Shown piece by piece: positions 1 through 8,742 of a stretch of 23,048 bases of DNA. Made by a program: the position numbers and the translations under genes. Origin of the DNA: Larix sibirica (lineage: Eukaryota > Streptophyta > Pinopsida > Pinales > Pinaceae). Where the stretch lies: positions 16,586-39,633 of the forward strand of contig NWUY0300022559.1 of the NCBI GenBank assembly GCA_004151065.3. The letters are read 5' to 3'. Each line of letters starts with the position of its first letter. The first letter of the stretch is position 1. The notes under the pieces are model-generated. The model was not told the origin of the DNA. It did not search any database and saw nothing but the letters and a program-made list of their open reading frames with translations.

Positions 1-535
1 CTTTGCATCCAATTTATTCCTGTAGTTATCACTGATATGTGGCCAAGAAACACATACAAAGGTTCTCAACTGTTGATATCACTGATATGTGCCAATTTCT
101 CGATTGGAGTCATGTCATTGATAGCTCTAGTTGGAACAAGATTCAAGAGATAGTTTGATAAGTAAAGAACTTCTACAAAATTTAGTTGAAAGGTACTTGG
201 CCTATAATAGACACTGATCCATTTCTATCAAATTCCTATTCTTATTCTCCGCCACTCCATTTTTTTGAGGGGTGTGAGAGACAAATATCTGCTAAGAAAT
301 GCCATCTTTCAAGAGATATTCTTCAAACTGTCGATTCACATATTCTCCACCATTTCCTGGTCTCAAGCATTTGATAGGCCAACCACATTGCTTCTCAGCC
401 AATGCCATAAATTCCTTGAATATTTATAAGACATGACCTTTATTCTTGAAGAAATAGGCCTATGTAAATCTGGAGAAATCATCAATGAATGTTAAAATAT
501 ACTTTGCACCTACTAATGAGGGTTTGTTCATGAAA
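1..535 (-). pseudogene. Copia integrase core, partial and mutated
   Basis: On the minus strand the sequence reads AKYILTFIDDFSRFT then a stop where Trp is expected, followed by AYFF, FKEFMALAEKQ, KCLRPGNGGEY and SHTPQKNGVAENKNR. This matches the copia DDE integrase core. The first catalytic Asp (in FIDDFSR) and the catalytic Glu (in NGVAEN) are present. The second Asp, normally in RTDNGGEY, is replaced by Gly (RPGNGGEY). A frameshift near 150 precedes NLVPTRAIND, the usual segment after the core. The enzyme that would join element DNA to the chromosome is therefore dead twice over, by nonsense and by active-site loss. Confidence 0.85.
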
Positions 536-555
536 TAGAGATGATTATGAAAAAT

Positions 556-1155
556 TTATAGTCGATCATGTGCTCGCCATGCTTTCCTGGAATCAAAGGG
601 TGCCTGGTGATGCTTTCCAAGCACACATCCTATACAAAATCCATCAAGTGGAATAGTATTTGGGATACCATCAACTATATTCTTTCTTACTATCATCCTT
701 AAACTTAAAAATTTCAGATGTCCAAGTTGTTCATGCCAAATTTGACTTCTATCATCAGTTTGAGCAATGAGTACAGTTGGTCCAGTCAATCAGAAACCAT
801 TCCTAGGAGATTCATAAAAATTGTATAGTTTGTCTTTGGGATCTAAATAGCCTGAAGAAACAGACATCCCCCCAAGCCTCACATCCTTCACGATAACATG
901 ATTTGACTAAAACTCAATAGTCTTGCTAGTAAGTGTAAGTTGAGTAATTGACAAAAATTTTGTTCTCAAGCTAGGCACATGATAGACATTGGGTATTCGA
1001 CCATTCCTACATTCAAAATCACTGCTTCTAACAATCATGAGAGAATAATCATCAGTTACATAAATATTTTGTTCTAGAGCTCCACTTAAGGAAGAGAATA
1101 GAGAAGTATCCTTAGCCATATGATGAGTGCAACCAGAATCGACTATCCACTCGGT
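556..1155 (-). pseudogene. Copia protease and GAG-pre-integrase domain
   Basis: The minus strand encodes EWIVDSGCTHHMAKD around 1107-1150. This contains the D-S-G catalytic triad of a retroviral-type aspartic protease in the usual copia context (W-x-x-DSG-x-x-x-HM), with SLRTKFLSITQL downstream. At 556-789 follows WHEQLGHLKFLSLRMIV and then CIGCVLGKHHQAPF, the GAG-pre-integrase domain with its HX3H-type and CX2C pairs, the zinc-binding N-terminus of integrase. The two parts keep frame apart from isolated stops. Protease cleaves the polyprotein; this domain helps integrase multimerise. Confidence 0.82.
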
Positions 1156-1257
1156 CTAATTGGTGTGAGCATGTAATGCCTAGGAAGTGCTTACATAAAA
1201 GGTAAATTTGTCTATCGGTCAGTTGATTTAGGGACTAGTTGATATGCCTTATTCAAG

Positions 1258-2100
1258 ATGCTTGACCTTTTCTTCCAAATCCCTTGTCTTCTTCTAATGG
1301 GTTTTCTCCACATGTCCCACCTTTACACATTAGTGATAGGTTTTCTTCTTTCCATTCTTCTTGGTAGATGCCAAATCATTGGTCTTTGCTTTAGTAGGCT
1401 ATTCAATACACTCCAATTGTTTATCTGGGATATATGGTCAACCACGATCTTTATAATTTTGCTTGGCCTTTCCTTTGAGCAAGTGAGCTCGGTGTATGTT
1501 ACCAAGATTCCCTTCATCAAGTATCTTTTGTTGATCCTTGATCAATCAATCATAGAATGTATCAAAGGTTAAATCCTTACCATATTCTTTGCATGACATC
1601 CAATTGGTGTGAAATAAGGAGTAGAATACATCATAAGGTTCCCTAAAATTCATCAGGACCAACTCAATGAGTTGACCATCCTTTTTTGGAGAAAAAAAAT
1701 CCACATTTTCCTAATTTCAATTGTAGCTCTTTGATGCAAGCCAAATAGTCACCAATACTTTCAAAGGAACAGGGTTCTAGATATATCTACTCTTTCTCTA
1801 TATACATCACTTGAATTTAATTAACTTTATCGAACAATGACTTCAGCTTATTCCGAACAGCATGAGGGCAATTGATCCCTATTGTATGAAAGAATCTCCC
1901 TTGAAATGTAGGTCATGATGACCCTAATAGCCTCATCCTTATTATTGTCAATGAAAATCTCATCCTGGTCATCAGTTGGGTATAGAATAACAATCTTAGT
2001 ACACTTCCATAATCCCTTTCTCTTCAACAATTTCCATATTCGGTGCACAGATTGCATATTTATGACCATTCAAAATAGCATCTTCTATCTTGGAAGTCAT
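1258..2100 (-). pseudogene. Copia Gag (UBN2-type) with decayed zinc knuckle
   Basis: A probable start ATG lies at 2098-2100, about 130 nt after the primer binding site. The stretch 1848-2069 encodes WKCTKIVI, DEAIRVIMTYISREIL and neighbouring residues resembling the UBN2/gag-polypeptide family that forms the copia capsid. Further on are DQQKILDEG and HLLKGKAKQNYKDRG, typical of the Gag C-terminus before the zinc knuckle. The CX2CX4HX4C knuckle near 1290-1335 survives only as Y-H-stop-C-V-K-V-G-H-V-E-K-T-H: the first Cys is Tyr, the last is His, and a stop falls inside. At least two frameshifts separate these parts. Confidence 0.7.
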
Positions 2101-2230
2101 GATTCTGATATCAAACAAATCTTATACAAGTTCAAAGGCAGGTACCCGTCAACAAATATTTACCTTAGATTCGATCAACCCTAGATCTAACTCAGCATGA
2201 CTCACAGAAAACAAGCTAGGTCAAAATTAA

Positions 2231-2244
2231 TAGCTCTAATACCA
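2231..2244 (-). other. Primer binding site (tRNA-iMet type)
   Basis: The minus strand reads TGGTATTAGAGCTA immediately after the LTR. It differs by one base (T for C) from the usual plant copia primer binding site TGGTATCAGAGC, which pairs with the 3' end of initiator methionine tRNA to prime minus-strand DNA synthesis. Confidence 0.85.
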
Positions 2245-2692
2245 TGCTGGGAAAACCCCTTTGAACAATTGAATAGAAAATAAAATAGCAGAAGGGATAA
2301 GTATTCCAAGAACATATGTGGTGTCTAAATACACTGTTTATAACACTTAAGTACGCCACATTATGATCATAACATCACAATGCATTATCTCATCATTATT
2401 CAACATATCAATCAACCCAAAGGGTCATTCTTTTATAGACTCGAGATCTAACAAACTTCCTTTAAGTGAGGAAGATATGGTCCATCAATAAGGGTCATCG
2501 GTTGTAACCGTTTCAAGAAATTCACAATGTTGCATTGATTAGTTGGCTTCTCTAGTCGATACGACCACTGCGTTGTCGACCATTCAGTCAAGCCTCCATT
2601 TGACTACTCATTTGGTCAAATGGTGTCTGTCGACTTACTATCTCTGGAAGAATTAGAGGTGTGAGGGATCTAAAAATCCTTTGGTTCCAACA
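2245..2692 (-). repeat. 5' long terminal repeat of the copia element
   Basis: On the minus strand the segment begins TGTTGGAACC at 2692 and ends TTTTCCCAGCA at 2245, giving canonical TG...CA termini and a length of 448 bp. The 3' end directly touches a tRNA-iMet-type primer binding site, which fixes that boundary. The other boundary rests on the TGTTGGAA terminus, very common in plant copia LTRs, and on the switch to unrelated gypsy gag sequence just beyond it. The second LTR lies outside the window, so LTR divergence and target-site duplication cannot be checked here. Confidence 0.82.
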
Positions 2693-2805
2693 GGTTTTGT
2701 CAAGGAATGGATAGAGGGAATGATGAGGTTATTTCAATGGGAGAGTATACTCCACATGAATGACCAAAATATCAATCTTCAAAATTTGAAACAATGCCTT
2801 GAATT

Positions 2806-3085
2806 GGTGGGGAAATATTGAGAGATGGTTGCACCTAAGTGCACACAACATATCATAGAGATTATTTGAAGAGAGGTTTCAAAATAAGTACATGCTTGCA
2901 CTATTTCAAGAGAAATAGGTAGGATTGTTTAATACCTTGGTCTAGGTAGGTTGAAAAATGGAGGAATATGAGGTAAGATTAATGGAATTGCTAAAGTTTG
3001 TTTCATATATGGATATCAATAAACATCAGGAAAATTTCTTTGTGTATAGGTTGAATCATAATATTATGGCCTTTGCATGGATGTG
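2806..3085 (+). pseudogene. Ty3/gypsy capsid (retrotrans_gag) fragment
   Basis: One frame gives WWGNIERWLHL, RLFEERFQNKYMLALFQEK, KMEEYEVRLMELLKF and NFFVYRLNHNI. The W-(~18)-F-x-x-x-F-x-x-K-Y and EYE-x-x-x-x-EL patterns are the signature of the plant retrotransposon Gag family, which forms the virus-like particle. Four in-frame stops interrupt it before the final TGA at 3083-3085. There is no credible start codon; the N-terminal part probably lies on the far side of the copia insertion or has decayed. Confidence 0.65.
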
Positions 3086-3385
3086 AAACCATATTCATTC
3101 ATTGATGTGGATTCATAAGATCGATCATTCCATAACAACTGGCTTTTGTGGGGAAGGCCCCTTGGACCTACTCCAACTTTAAACCACATTATGGAAACAT
3201 AGTTGCACCCAAATTTGTTGAATTAGGTATTTCAATGGTAGTGAGTTAACATCATAGGCATCATCAAGGACTCATGAGATTCAAAATCATCCATAGGAAC
3301 TTTTAGTAGGGGATGGGGTTCTGGGGGAAGCAACTCATCTCCAAGGTATTTTCAAAATATCATGCAAACTCAATTCCAAATTTCT

Positions 3386-3424
3386 TTTTGGGGATGTGGG
3401 AGTCCTCATTTCCAATGTGAATGC
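3386..3424 (+). pseudogene. Gag zinc knuckle, first Cys lost
   Basis: The codons read F-W-G-C-G-S-P-H-F-Q-C-E-C followed by PDLP. The spacing fits the CX2CX3HX4C nucleic-acid-binding knuckle of plant gypsy Gag proteins, with Phe in place of the first Cys. It lies in the same frame as the protease-like motif about 200 nt downstream. Confidence 0.5.
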
Positions 3425-3541
3425 CCAGATTTACCATTGGGTATCACTTTTAGAGAAGGGAAGGCCATGATGGGGAATGCAATCATTAAACACCAAATCT
3501 ATTCAATGGTTAATAAGTGCCAAGCCAAACATTAATTCATT

Positions 3542-3665
3542 GCGGTGGATTCATCATGTAAATTAAACAATGTTAAACTTAAAATATTGTTTAATCCTAC
3601 ATCAATAGATAGTTTCATTTCTCCATATGCATTAGACAAATGTGGGTTGATATCTTGTGGGCATG
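3542..3665 (+). pseudogene. Gypsy aspartic protease-like fragment
   Basis: The frame shared with the zinc knuckle reads LKILFNPTSIDSFISPYALDK starting near 3578. Plant gypsy proteases have a hydrophobic strand, then D-[PS]-G-[SA]-[ST], then a H/N-SFIS stretch. Here the catalytic Asp is Asn (codon 3593-3595) and the Gly is Thr, so the active site is gone, while the SFISP strand is well kept. This is assigned from the motif and from its place after the knuckle. Confidence 0.5.
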
Positions 3666-3883
3666 ATACCCATCGTACCTATTATATATTTTCATTTACC
3701 ATTAGAGCCATCATCTAGAGTTTTTGTATTTGCAAAAAACATAGAAGGTCCTGTCAACTAGAGGCATTGGTTAGGTGCCCAGGGTTGAGAAAGTAGAATT
3801 TGGACCCTCTTTCCTCAAGTATATGTCCCATTTCATGTATGCTACCTTCTCATTAATCAAGAGACAAGAACCTAAAAGCATGC

Positions 3884-3898
3884 ATATATATATATATA
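3884..3898. repeat. Short (AT)n microsatellite
   Basis: Fifteen bases of uninterrupted AT dinucleotides, about 7.5 units, in the decayed gypsy region. Confidence 0.9.
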
Positions 3899-4742
3899 CA
3901 ATTGGGAGTGGCTAACAAAAGGGGAGTTGCTTCTTGGGGTTTTCACAATGATATAATTGCATGGGACATAGTCAACATATTACAAGCTACCCGAGTTACT
4001 TACACCTAGGATTTTTGGGTTGGAATATGTGAGAAAGATGGCAGAGGTTGATGACCTCCATTTTCTCAAATATAGGAAGGTAGGATGATCTTTCCTATAT
4101 CCATGTGAGGTTATGTTGACAATGAAAAAAGAGGCATAAAGGATGCCATTAAGACCCTAAATCAACTTAACCTCCAACCATACCAACCTTGGTGGTATGA
4201 CCCACACTTTTTGATAGGGAAAGGGAACAATACATCCCTCAAGACCATGAGTCCAGTTTAGAAAGGATGGAAACTAAAGAGACCAATTGATAAGTAGAGG
4301 TCATCCTGAGGAAATAACATCATACTTCCAATCATACAACTTAGGTGTTGCTATCCCCTTTGACTAAGAATTTTGATGTTCCAACATATTACACATTATA
4401 TAGGCCTCTAGTTTCTATAGTGACAAAGGTAGACATGAAATTCAAGGCCCCTTCAAACCCAAGGAGAGATTAAGTCTTTCAAGAGAATTTTAACAAGCAT
4501 AAGAGAGGGGCCTAGTACTATATGTTGAGACTCTATTTGGGAATTGAATATGCCACATATGAGATTTTTCCCCAATATGATGAAAATTTATAGGCTATAC
4601 AATGAAATATATGATGATTATGAAGATGAAGATGAAGGTTGGGTATGGAAAGAAACATGAGACCATGTCAATGAAAGCGCTAGTGGAGAAGGTTGAACAC
4701 GGGACTGCTCTACCTTAGGAGGAGCCTACTATATCCCAACCT

Positions 4743-5024
4743 CATGAGTTATTTCCTTACGCTAAGGCCATCCCCATGATGCAAGAAATGGGATTATCAA
4801 TACAAATACAACTAGAGAATGAAATCCAAGGCATTAAAGAGATAATTAAATTGGTGGAAGGGCCAAAGGACCTAGGCTTGGGAGTAGATCCTAGTGCACC
4901 TCTATTAAAAAATAGTAATATACTCTCAATATTTACTCCTCTATCCCTCATCAGTCAACAATTCATGTGGTATGTGATTTATCACACTCATGTGAAAAAG
5001 AAACCCCACCAAGAGGTTGTTTGA
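4743..5024 (+). pseudogene. G-patch-like fragment of a gypsy polyprotein
   Basis: This is the longest open stretch in the area. It reads YAKAIPMMQEMG, then EIQGIKEIIKLVEGPK, DLGLGVDPSAPL and a hydrophobic tail. Several plant Ty3/gypsy polyproteins carry a G-patch between protease and reverse transcriptase, with a MGY...GLGK-x-x-QGI-x-x-P core followed by a GLG-[YF]-[DN]-P repeat. MQEMG, QGIKE and LGLGVDP fit that spacing, but the central GLGK is lost. The GLG-V-DPSAP end is the strongest resemblance. The assignment is tentative. The codon used as a start by simple ORF calling is not meaningful here. Confidence 0.35.
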
Positions 5025-5029
5025 TCCTC

Positions 5030-7155
5030 GATAGTAGATTTGAAATGGAAAATAAAACAACAAAAATCTAAACTAAACTATAGATCCACACTCTCAAACC
5101 AATATGAAAACATAGATCACCAAGATAGAATGCATGTAGAGAAAGAATGTGTTTCATTAATATCACAAAGTATGTCTACAAAATCACACCTTAGTACAAC
5201 TGTAGAGGATATGGGGCCTCCACATCTTGTCCAAGGAAAGGTTTGTGTGTCTCCTTTGTGACCTCCAATCTCCGGCCAAACATCACGGATGAATCACCTT
5301 TATGGAGAAAGTAAAAAGTATAATATGGTATCCTTTTATTTTTGGAGGTAATTTGGTAAAGTGACAACACGTTTTTATGAAAATGGAATTGTGTATGGAA
5401 TCGTGACAGTGAGAGTTTTTTATAGGCACAAGGGAGGTCAAGAGAAAAATCTTGTTCCAATGTGTATGCTCTCCATCTCCTTGATTTATTAGTGGAGAAA
5501 TTGGGGTTTGGGAAGTTAGATCCATTATTGGCTTTGACAACATCAAGTGTTGTGTCCACTTTTGGCCCTTACTTCATTAGGGAAGTGGGAAATGATAAAT
5601 TTTAACTTTAAAAACACTTTTCAGGACTAGGTTGTACCTTTTGGGGAAATAATAGAGATCAATATCGTTCTTTTCGAAGGAAAATTAGCGACCTTAAATA
5701 TATAGTCAATATGACGGTTTGAATTTCAATTTTTTGAGTATTTTACCACTTCCTCAGGTCATATGGACATAATGATGTGGAAAAATGGTGTTTATACTGC
5801 CAATTATGATGTATAATAATGATGAAACTAATGACAAGGCAGGTAAGCGAATTTTGGCTGTTAAAATATTCCCCCCTAATGTGTGAGGTCGGGAGATCAT
5901 TGTATGGACGAAATATATCATAGGAATTTCATACTTTCAGGAGAAATTGAATGAAATCTAGATAAGAAATCAAAATCATGGTTTAGAGGAATTTCCCTCC
6001 CAAGAGACTATAGAGGCCCATACCAGCATACAAATCACTCAAATAGGTGAGGTGTATATAATCTCATAGATAGAGGAAGCGGGCATACCCATCCTCATAT
6101 CAATGTCTCAATATAAGCTAGATCTTGAACAAGGGGGACTTGATCAATACATGAATAACTATTGGATACAATACATCATTAGGGTCAAAGAGGGACCCAA
6201 TTTGGATACATAATCATGGTCCAATGTTAGATGATATAGTACATAAGTCAGAACACTGGCATCCCAATGGAGTGCTAAATCATAATAATTGAATCCCTAT
6301 TGAAATTGAAGGGGACCAAGATCTAAAAGGAGTAGAGAATGATGTAACTCCTCACAGGTGACTCAAATAACTAAAATATTGAGTCAAATATATTTAGGGA
6401 ACTACAACTTAAACTGGATCACCATCACCAATGCATCCCATATACCATCAGAATCACGTGACTGAAGGGATTCCAAACATACTTAGAAACTGGAGGGAGT
6501 CAAGTATATTTGGGGTCTTCAACCAAAATGGATAAGTGAACCATCAACTTGAATGATTCTCAATGGCGAGGTAATGGGTTGGAGTTAAGCATGAGAAAAA
6601 TAACCAATCTACGGGGGAAATTATGTCTCCGGTTAGTTGGTCCAAGGGAACTCATCAATGCTGGTTATGGGGCCAAGGTACAAGGTGCCTCTAGGTCTAT
6701 CCTTTGTAATAGAGATGTTGATGTCAATAGAGGGAGACCCGCTAACAACAAGGCACAATGAGGTTTCTTTGTTGGAAGCACGAGAGATGTGATTAGATAA
6801 TGAAGAGAAATGGGAGACTTAGACACCAAAAATGGGATACAGGGGTCACTAAGCAGGTGGGATCAAATTTCCTTTATTCCTAACATGAAGGCATGGCTTA
6901 CTTGGAAACATATGTGAAACTAATGACAATGTCAAGGTAAGGACACAATTATGGGAACTAGGGGACATAACTGAAATGGGGGAATCATGGGGGAAAGGGA
7001 TGGGAATTTATGTTAAATATGGGAGAGACTAGTGTTAGTAAGACTCCATGGGTGACTCATTGTTGAATGCTTTGAATAAAGGTGACTGCTGGTGCAAAAT
7101 TGAGACTAGGGTTGTTGCGCATGGGCCAACAAAAGGGCACCACTATAGTCTAGTG
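5030..7155. other. No recognisable gene; decayed, probably retroelement-derived
   Basis: Open frames on either strand in this stretch are at most about 120 codons, and none resembles a family I know. Composition is similar to the gypsy remnant on its left, so this may be its continuation. The only local structures I would single out are the G-rich tract at 6978-7004 and the LTR-like terminus that follows at 7156. Confidence 0.5.
6978..7004 (+). other. Putative G-quadruplex motif
   Basis: Four guanine tracts of 5, 5, 3 and 3 bases (6978-6982, 6989-6993, 6997-6999, 7002-7004) are separated by loops of 6, 3 and 2 bases. This satisfies the usual G3+N1-7 rule. Two further G runs lie just upstream at 6953-6955 and 6961-6964. 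Folding is not demonstrated. Confidence 0.6.
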
Positions 7156-7600
7156 TGTTGGAATTTTCAATCCCCTTAAAGGGGAAGGTATCACCCGAAG
7201 GCTAGCCAAGACTAGCATAAGATAGGGATTTTTTAACTGTATGGTTATGACTAGGGGATTACAATAAAAAGCATTGCAACACCATTCATCCAAGCATATC
7301 GCAACATCACTTATTTGTATACATTATTCATATGATAGTAAACATAAATAAACACAACAAAGACAGTCATAACACATAAATTTAAGGGGCCCAATAATAA
7401 TTTTCATTACATCATGTACTTACTCATTATAGAAACTTACATCATGGATCTAAGGACTGATAGTCACCATGGAATTACTCGTCACGAGATATGCCCTCAT
7501 AAAAATGAAACCCAAGACCGAAATACATAACTTTTATTGCAGATCTACTTGTCTCTTTCTTCAACTGGGTCTGATCTTATGATGCTCGGATGATCTTATG
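7156..7600. repeat. Possible LTR terminus at 7156
   Basis: TGTTGGAATTTTC at 7156 looks like a plant LTR end and is followed by a perfect six-pair palindrome (CCCCTT-A-AAGGGG, 7172-7184). The next 450 bases are AT-rich and non-coding, as expected for an LTR, but I find no matching second end, no PPT or PBS beside it and no second copy in the window. It could be a plus-strand LTR start or a minus-strand LTR end. The right boundary given here is arbitrary. Confidence 0.25.
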
Positions 7601-8049
7601 CTCTTTTTCCTTTTATCTGAACTCCTCTCTCCTGCTTACCCTCCACTTCCTTTTATGCTCACGGAGCAGGTCAAAAATTGGTACAAAAGTTGTTGCGGTT
7701 GTTACCTCTTTTATGCAATCTGCTTCCTTTTTGGACTTCCTTCCTTGGTATTCTCTTCCTCCGCCTTTTCCAGTCTTATTAAAAAATCAAGGATCCAACA
7801 AACCCAACCACAAAGGTTGACTCGTCCTCGAGTCAACTCTACTGCGTTACTGATTCTTTCACATCCTCTATTGCTAGTCTTTCAAATGAAGGAGCCAACT
7901 CTAGTATTTCTGCAAAATCCTGCTTCCGCATTTGTTTAAACTCATCTAACTTTGCTCACCATTTACCTATAAAGATGTTGGTACCATCTAGGTATTGTTG
8001 GGATTTCGTTGTATCTGGGAGGGTGGGTTTCTGCTACTGTAACTATCAA
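7600..8049. other. Non-coding stretch without identified features
   Basis: Overlapping open frames of 76 and 113 codons on the plus strand show no family resemblance and are rich in Leu, Ser and Phe, as expected from translating pyrimidine-rich DNA. I consider them spurious. On the minus strand a short piece (DEFKQMRKQ and following) may be the far C-terminal tail of the unknown protein at 8743-10590, but too many stops intervene to be sure. Confidence 0.45.
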
Positions 8050-8172
8050 TTTTTTTTTATCGGCAAGTGATCTAGCTTCTATAAATAAATGTAAGTTATC
8101 GTCCCCACCCAGGTTCGACCCCGAGACCCTGTTCGATTCGGCGTCCTCACCCACCATTGGGCGCCGGTTACA
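8050..8172 (-). mobile_element. Probable tRNA-derived SINE remnant
   Basis: On the minus strand a GC-rich block (8101-8172) is followed by CTAGATCACTTGCCGATA and nine A residues (T run at 8051-8059). A GC-rich head, tRNA-like promoter boxes, and an A-tail match the plan of short interspersed elements moved by LINE machinery. GGGTCGAACCT (8111-8121, minus) differs by one base from a pol III B box, and TGGGTGAGGACG (8142-8153, minus) is an imperfect A box. The A-to-B spacing of 32 nt is shorter than in a tRNA, and no target-site duplication around the whole unit is evident. The internal 16-nt repeat is listed separately. Confidence 0.45.
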
Positions 8173-8200
8173 CTGCGTATGAAAAAATAAATGTAAGTTA
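8083..8200. repeat. 16-nt perfect direct repeat flanking 86 bp
   Basis: AAATAAATGTAAGTTA occurs at 8083-8098 and again at 8185-8200. Between them lie 86 bp (8099-8184) that are markedly GC-rich, contain a near-perfect pol III B box in the plus sense (GGTTCGACCCC, 8112-8122) and end in a run of A. The geometry is that of a target-site duplication around a short insertion, but it overlaps the minus-strand SINE interpretation of the same bases. Confidence 0.8.
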
Positions 8201-8742
8201 CCTATATTGTAGTCTTCAAATCTCCCGCGATCTGTTTGTAGGCATAGGATTTATCATGGAGAATGCCCATCTCATTATCAAGCTATTGGGATTCCTTATA
8301 CTTGCGTTCATGTTCCACGGGATCATCTATAAGCTGGGCCTCATGGTTCAAATTTTTAACTTTTTCCTGCAAGGCATCTATAGGTCGTTAATTATTCTGA
8401 AGGATGCCAACCCAATCATTTAATGTTGTGAATGGATCCTGAATTTTCTATGTTGTCTGTTGGAGCTGGTTGCGGATGGTTGTTACAGTGCTTCTTTCCT
8501 GCAAAACTTGGGCCATTAATTATATATGTTGTCCATTGCGTTGATTTTGGAGCTCGCTGAGTTGTTGTTGGAGTTCAACTCATTATGTCTAAATTTTCTT
8601 CCAAAAGAAAGATAGGTGTTGCAGGATGTCTTGTAGTACGATGGATGAAAAATCCTCTGGGGATTTTAGTACATGATCACGGAATTGATGTCAAATGACC
8701 ACATAGGGAATAAATAATATCTTCCACAAGTGCTTTGTATTT
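8201..8742. other. Stretch between SINE and unknown gene; possible C-terminal tail
   Basis: The minus strand in the frame of the upstream unknown protein continues as KYKALVEDIIYSLCGHL and then Pro/Thr/Gln-rich residues with more frequent stops. It may be the decayed end of that protein. The 88-codon plus-strand frame at 8157-8423 begins inside the SINE and has no family resemblance. Confidence 0.35.

Larger units (their letters stand above)
1..2692 (-). mobile_element. Ty1/copia retrotransposon, 5' part, decayed
   Basis: Read on the minus strand, the element starts with a TGTTGGAA LTR end at 2692 and runs left off the window. The order is LTR, primer binding site, Gag, zinc knuckle, aspartic protease, GAG-pre-integrase, integrase. 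Protease and integrase preceding any reverse transcriptase is the diagnostic copia order. Reverse transcriptase, RNase H and the 3' LTR would lie beyond position 1. The reading frame contains several stops (for example a TAG replacing the Trp of the integrase FTW-YF motif) and frameshifts, so the copy is inactive. Family assignment is firm; lineage within copia is not determined. Confidence 0.88.
2693..5030 (+). mobile_element. Ty3/gypsy gag-protease remnant
   Basis: Plus-strand fragments in different frames read as retrotransposon Gag (2806-3085), a CCHC-like knuckle (3386-3424), a protease-like motif (near 3587-3625) and a G-patch-like segment (4776-4960). That order fits the first half of a plant Ty3/gypsy polyprotein. 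Decay is much heavier than in the gypsy pol at 12226-13770. The left edge coincides with the copia LTR end, so the copia element probably inserted here. The right edge is not defined: 3700-4600 contains no motif I recognise. Confidence 0.55.

Noticed and set aside
4757-4951. 64-codon minus-strand open frame
   Set aside because: Antisense to the G-patch-like fragment; no resemblance of its own.
6549-6761. 70-codon plus-strand open frame
   Set aside because: No recognisable motif; length is within expectation for random open frames in this composition.
7598-7939. 113-codon plus-strand open frame
   Set aside because: Leu/Ser/Phe-rich translation of pyrimidine-rich DNA, overlapping a second open frame of similar quality, with no family resemblance or start context.
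7963-8157. 64-codon minus-strand open frame
   Set aside because: It runs through the SINE body and its A-tail (Lys run), so it is not a protein.
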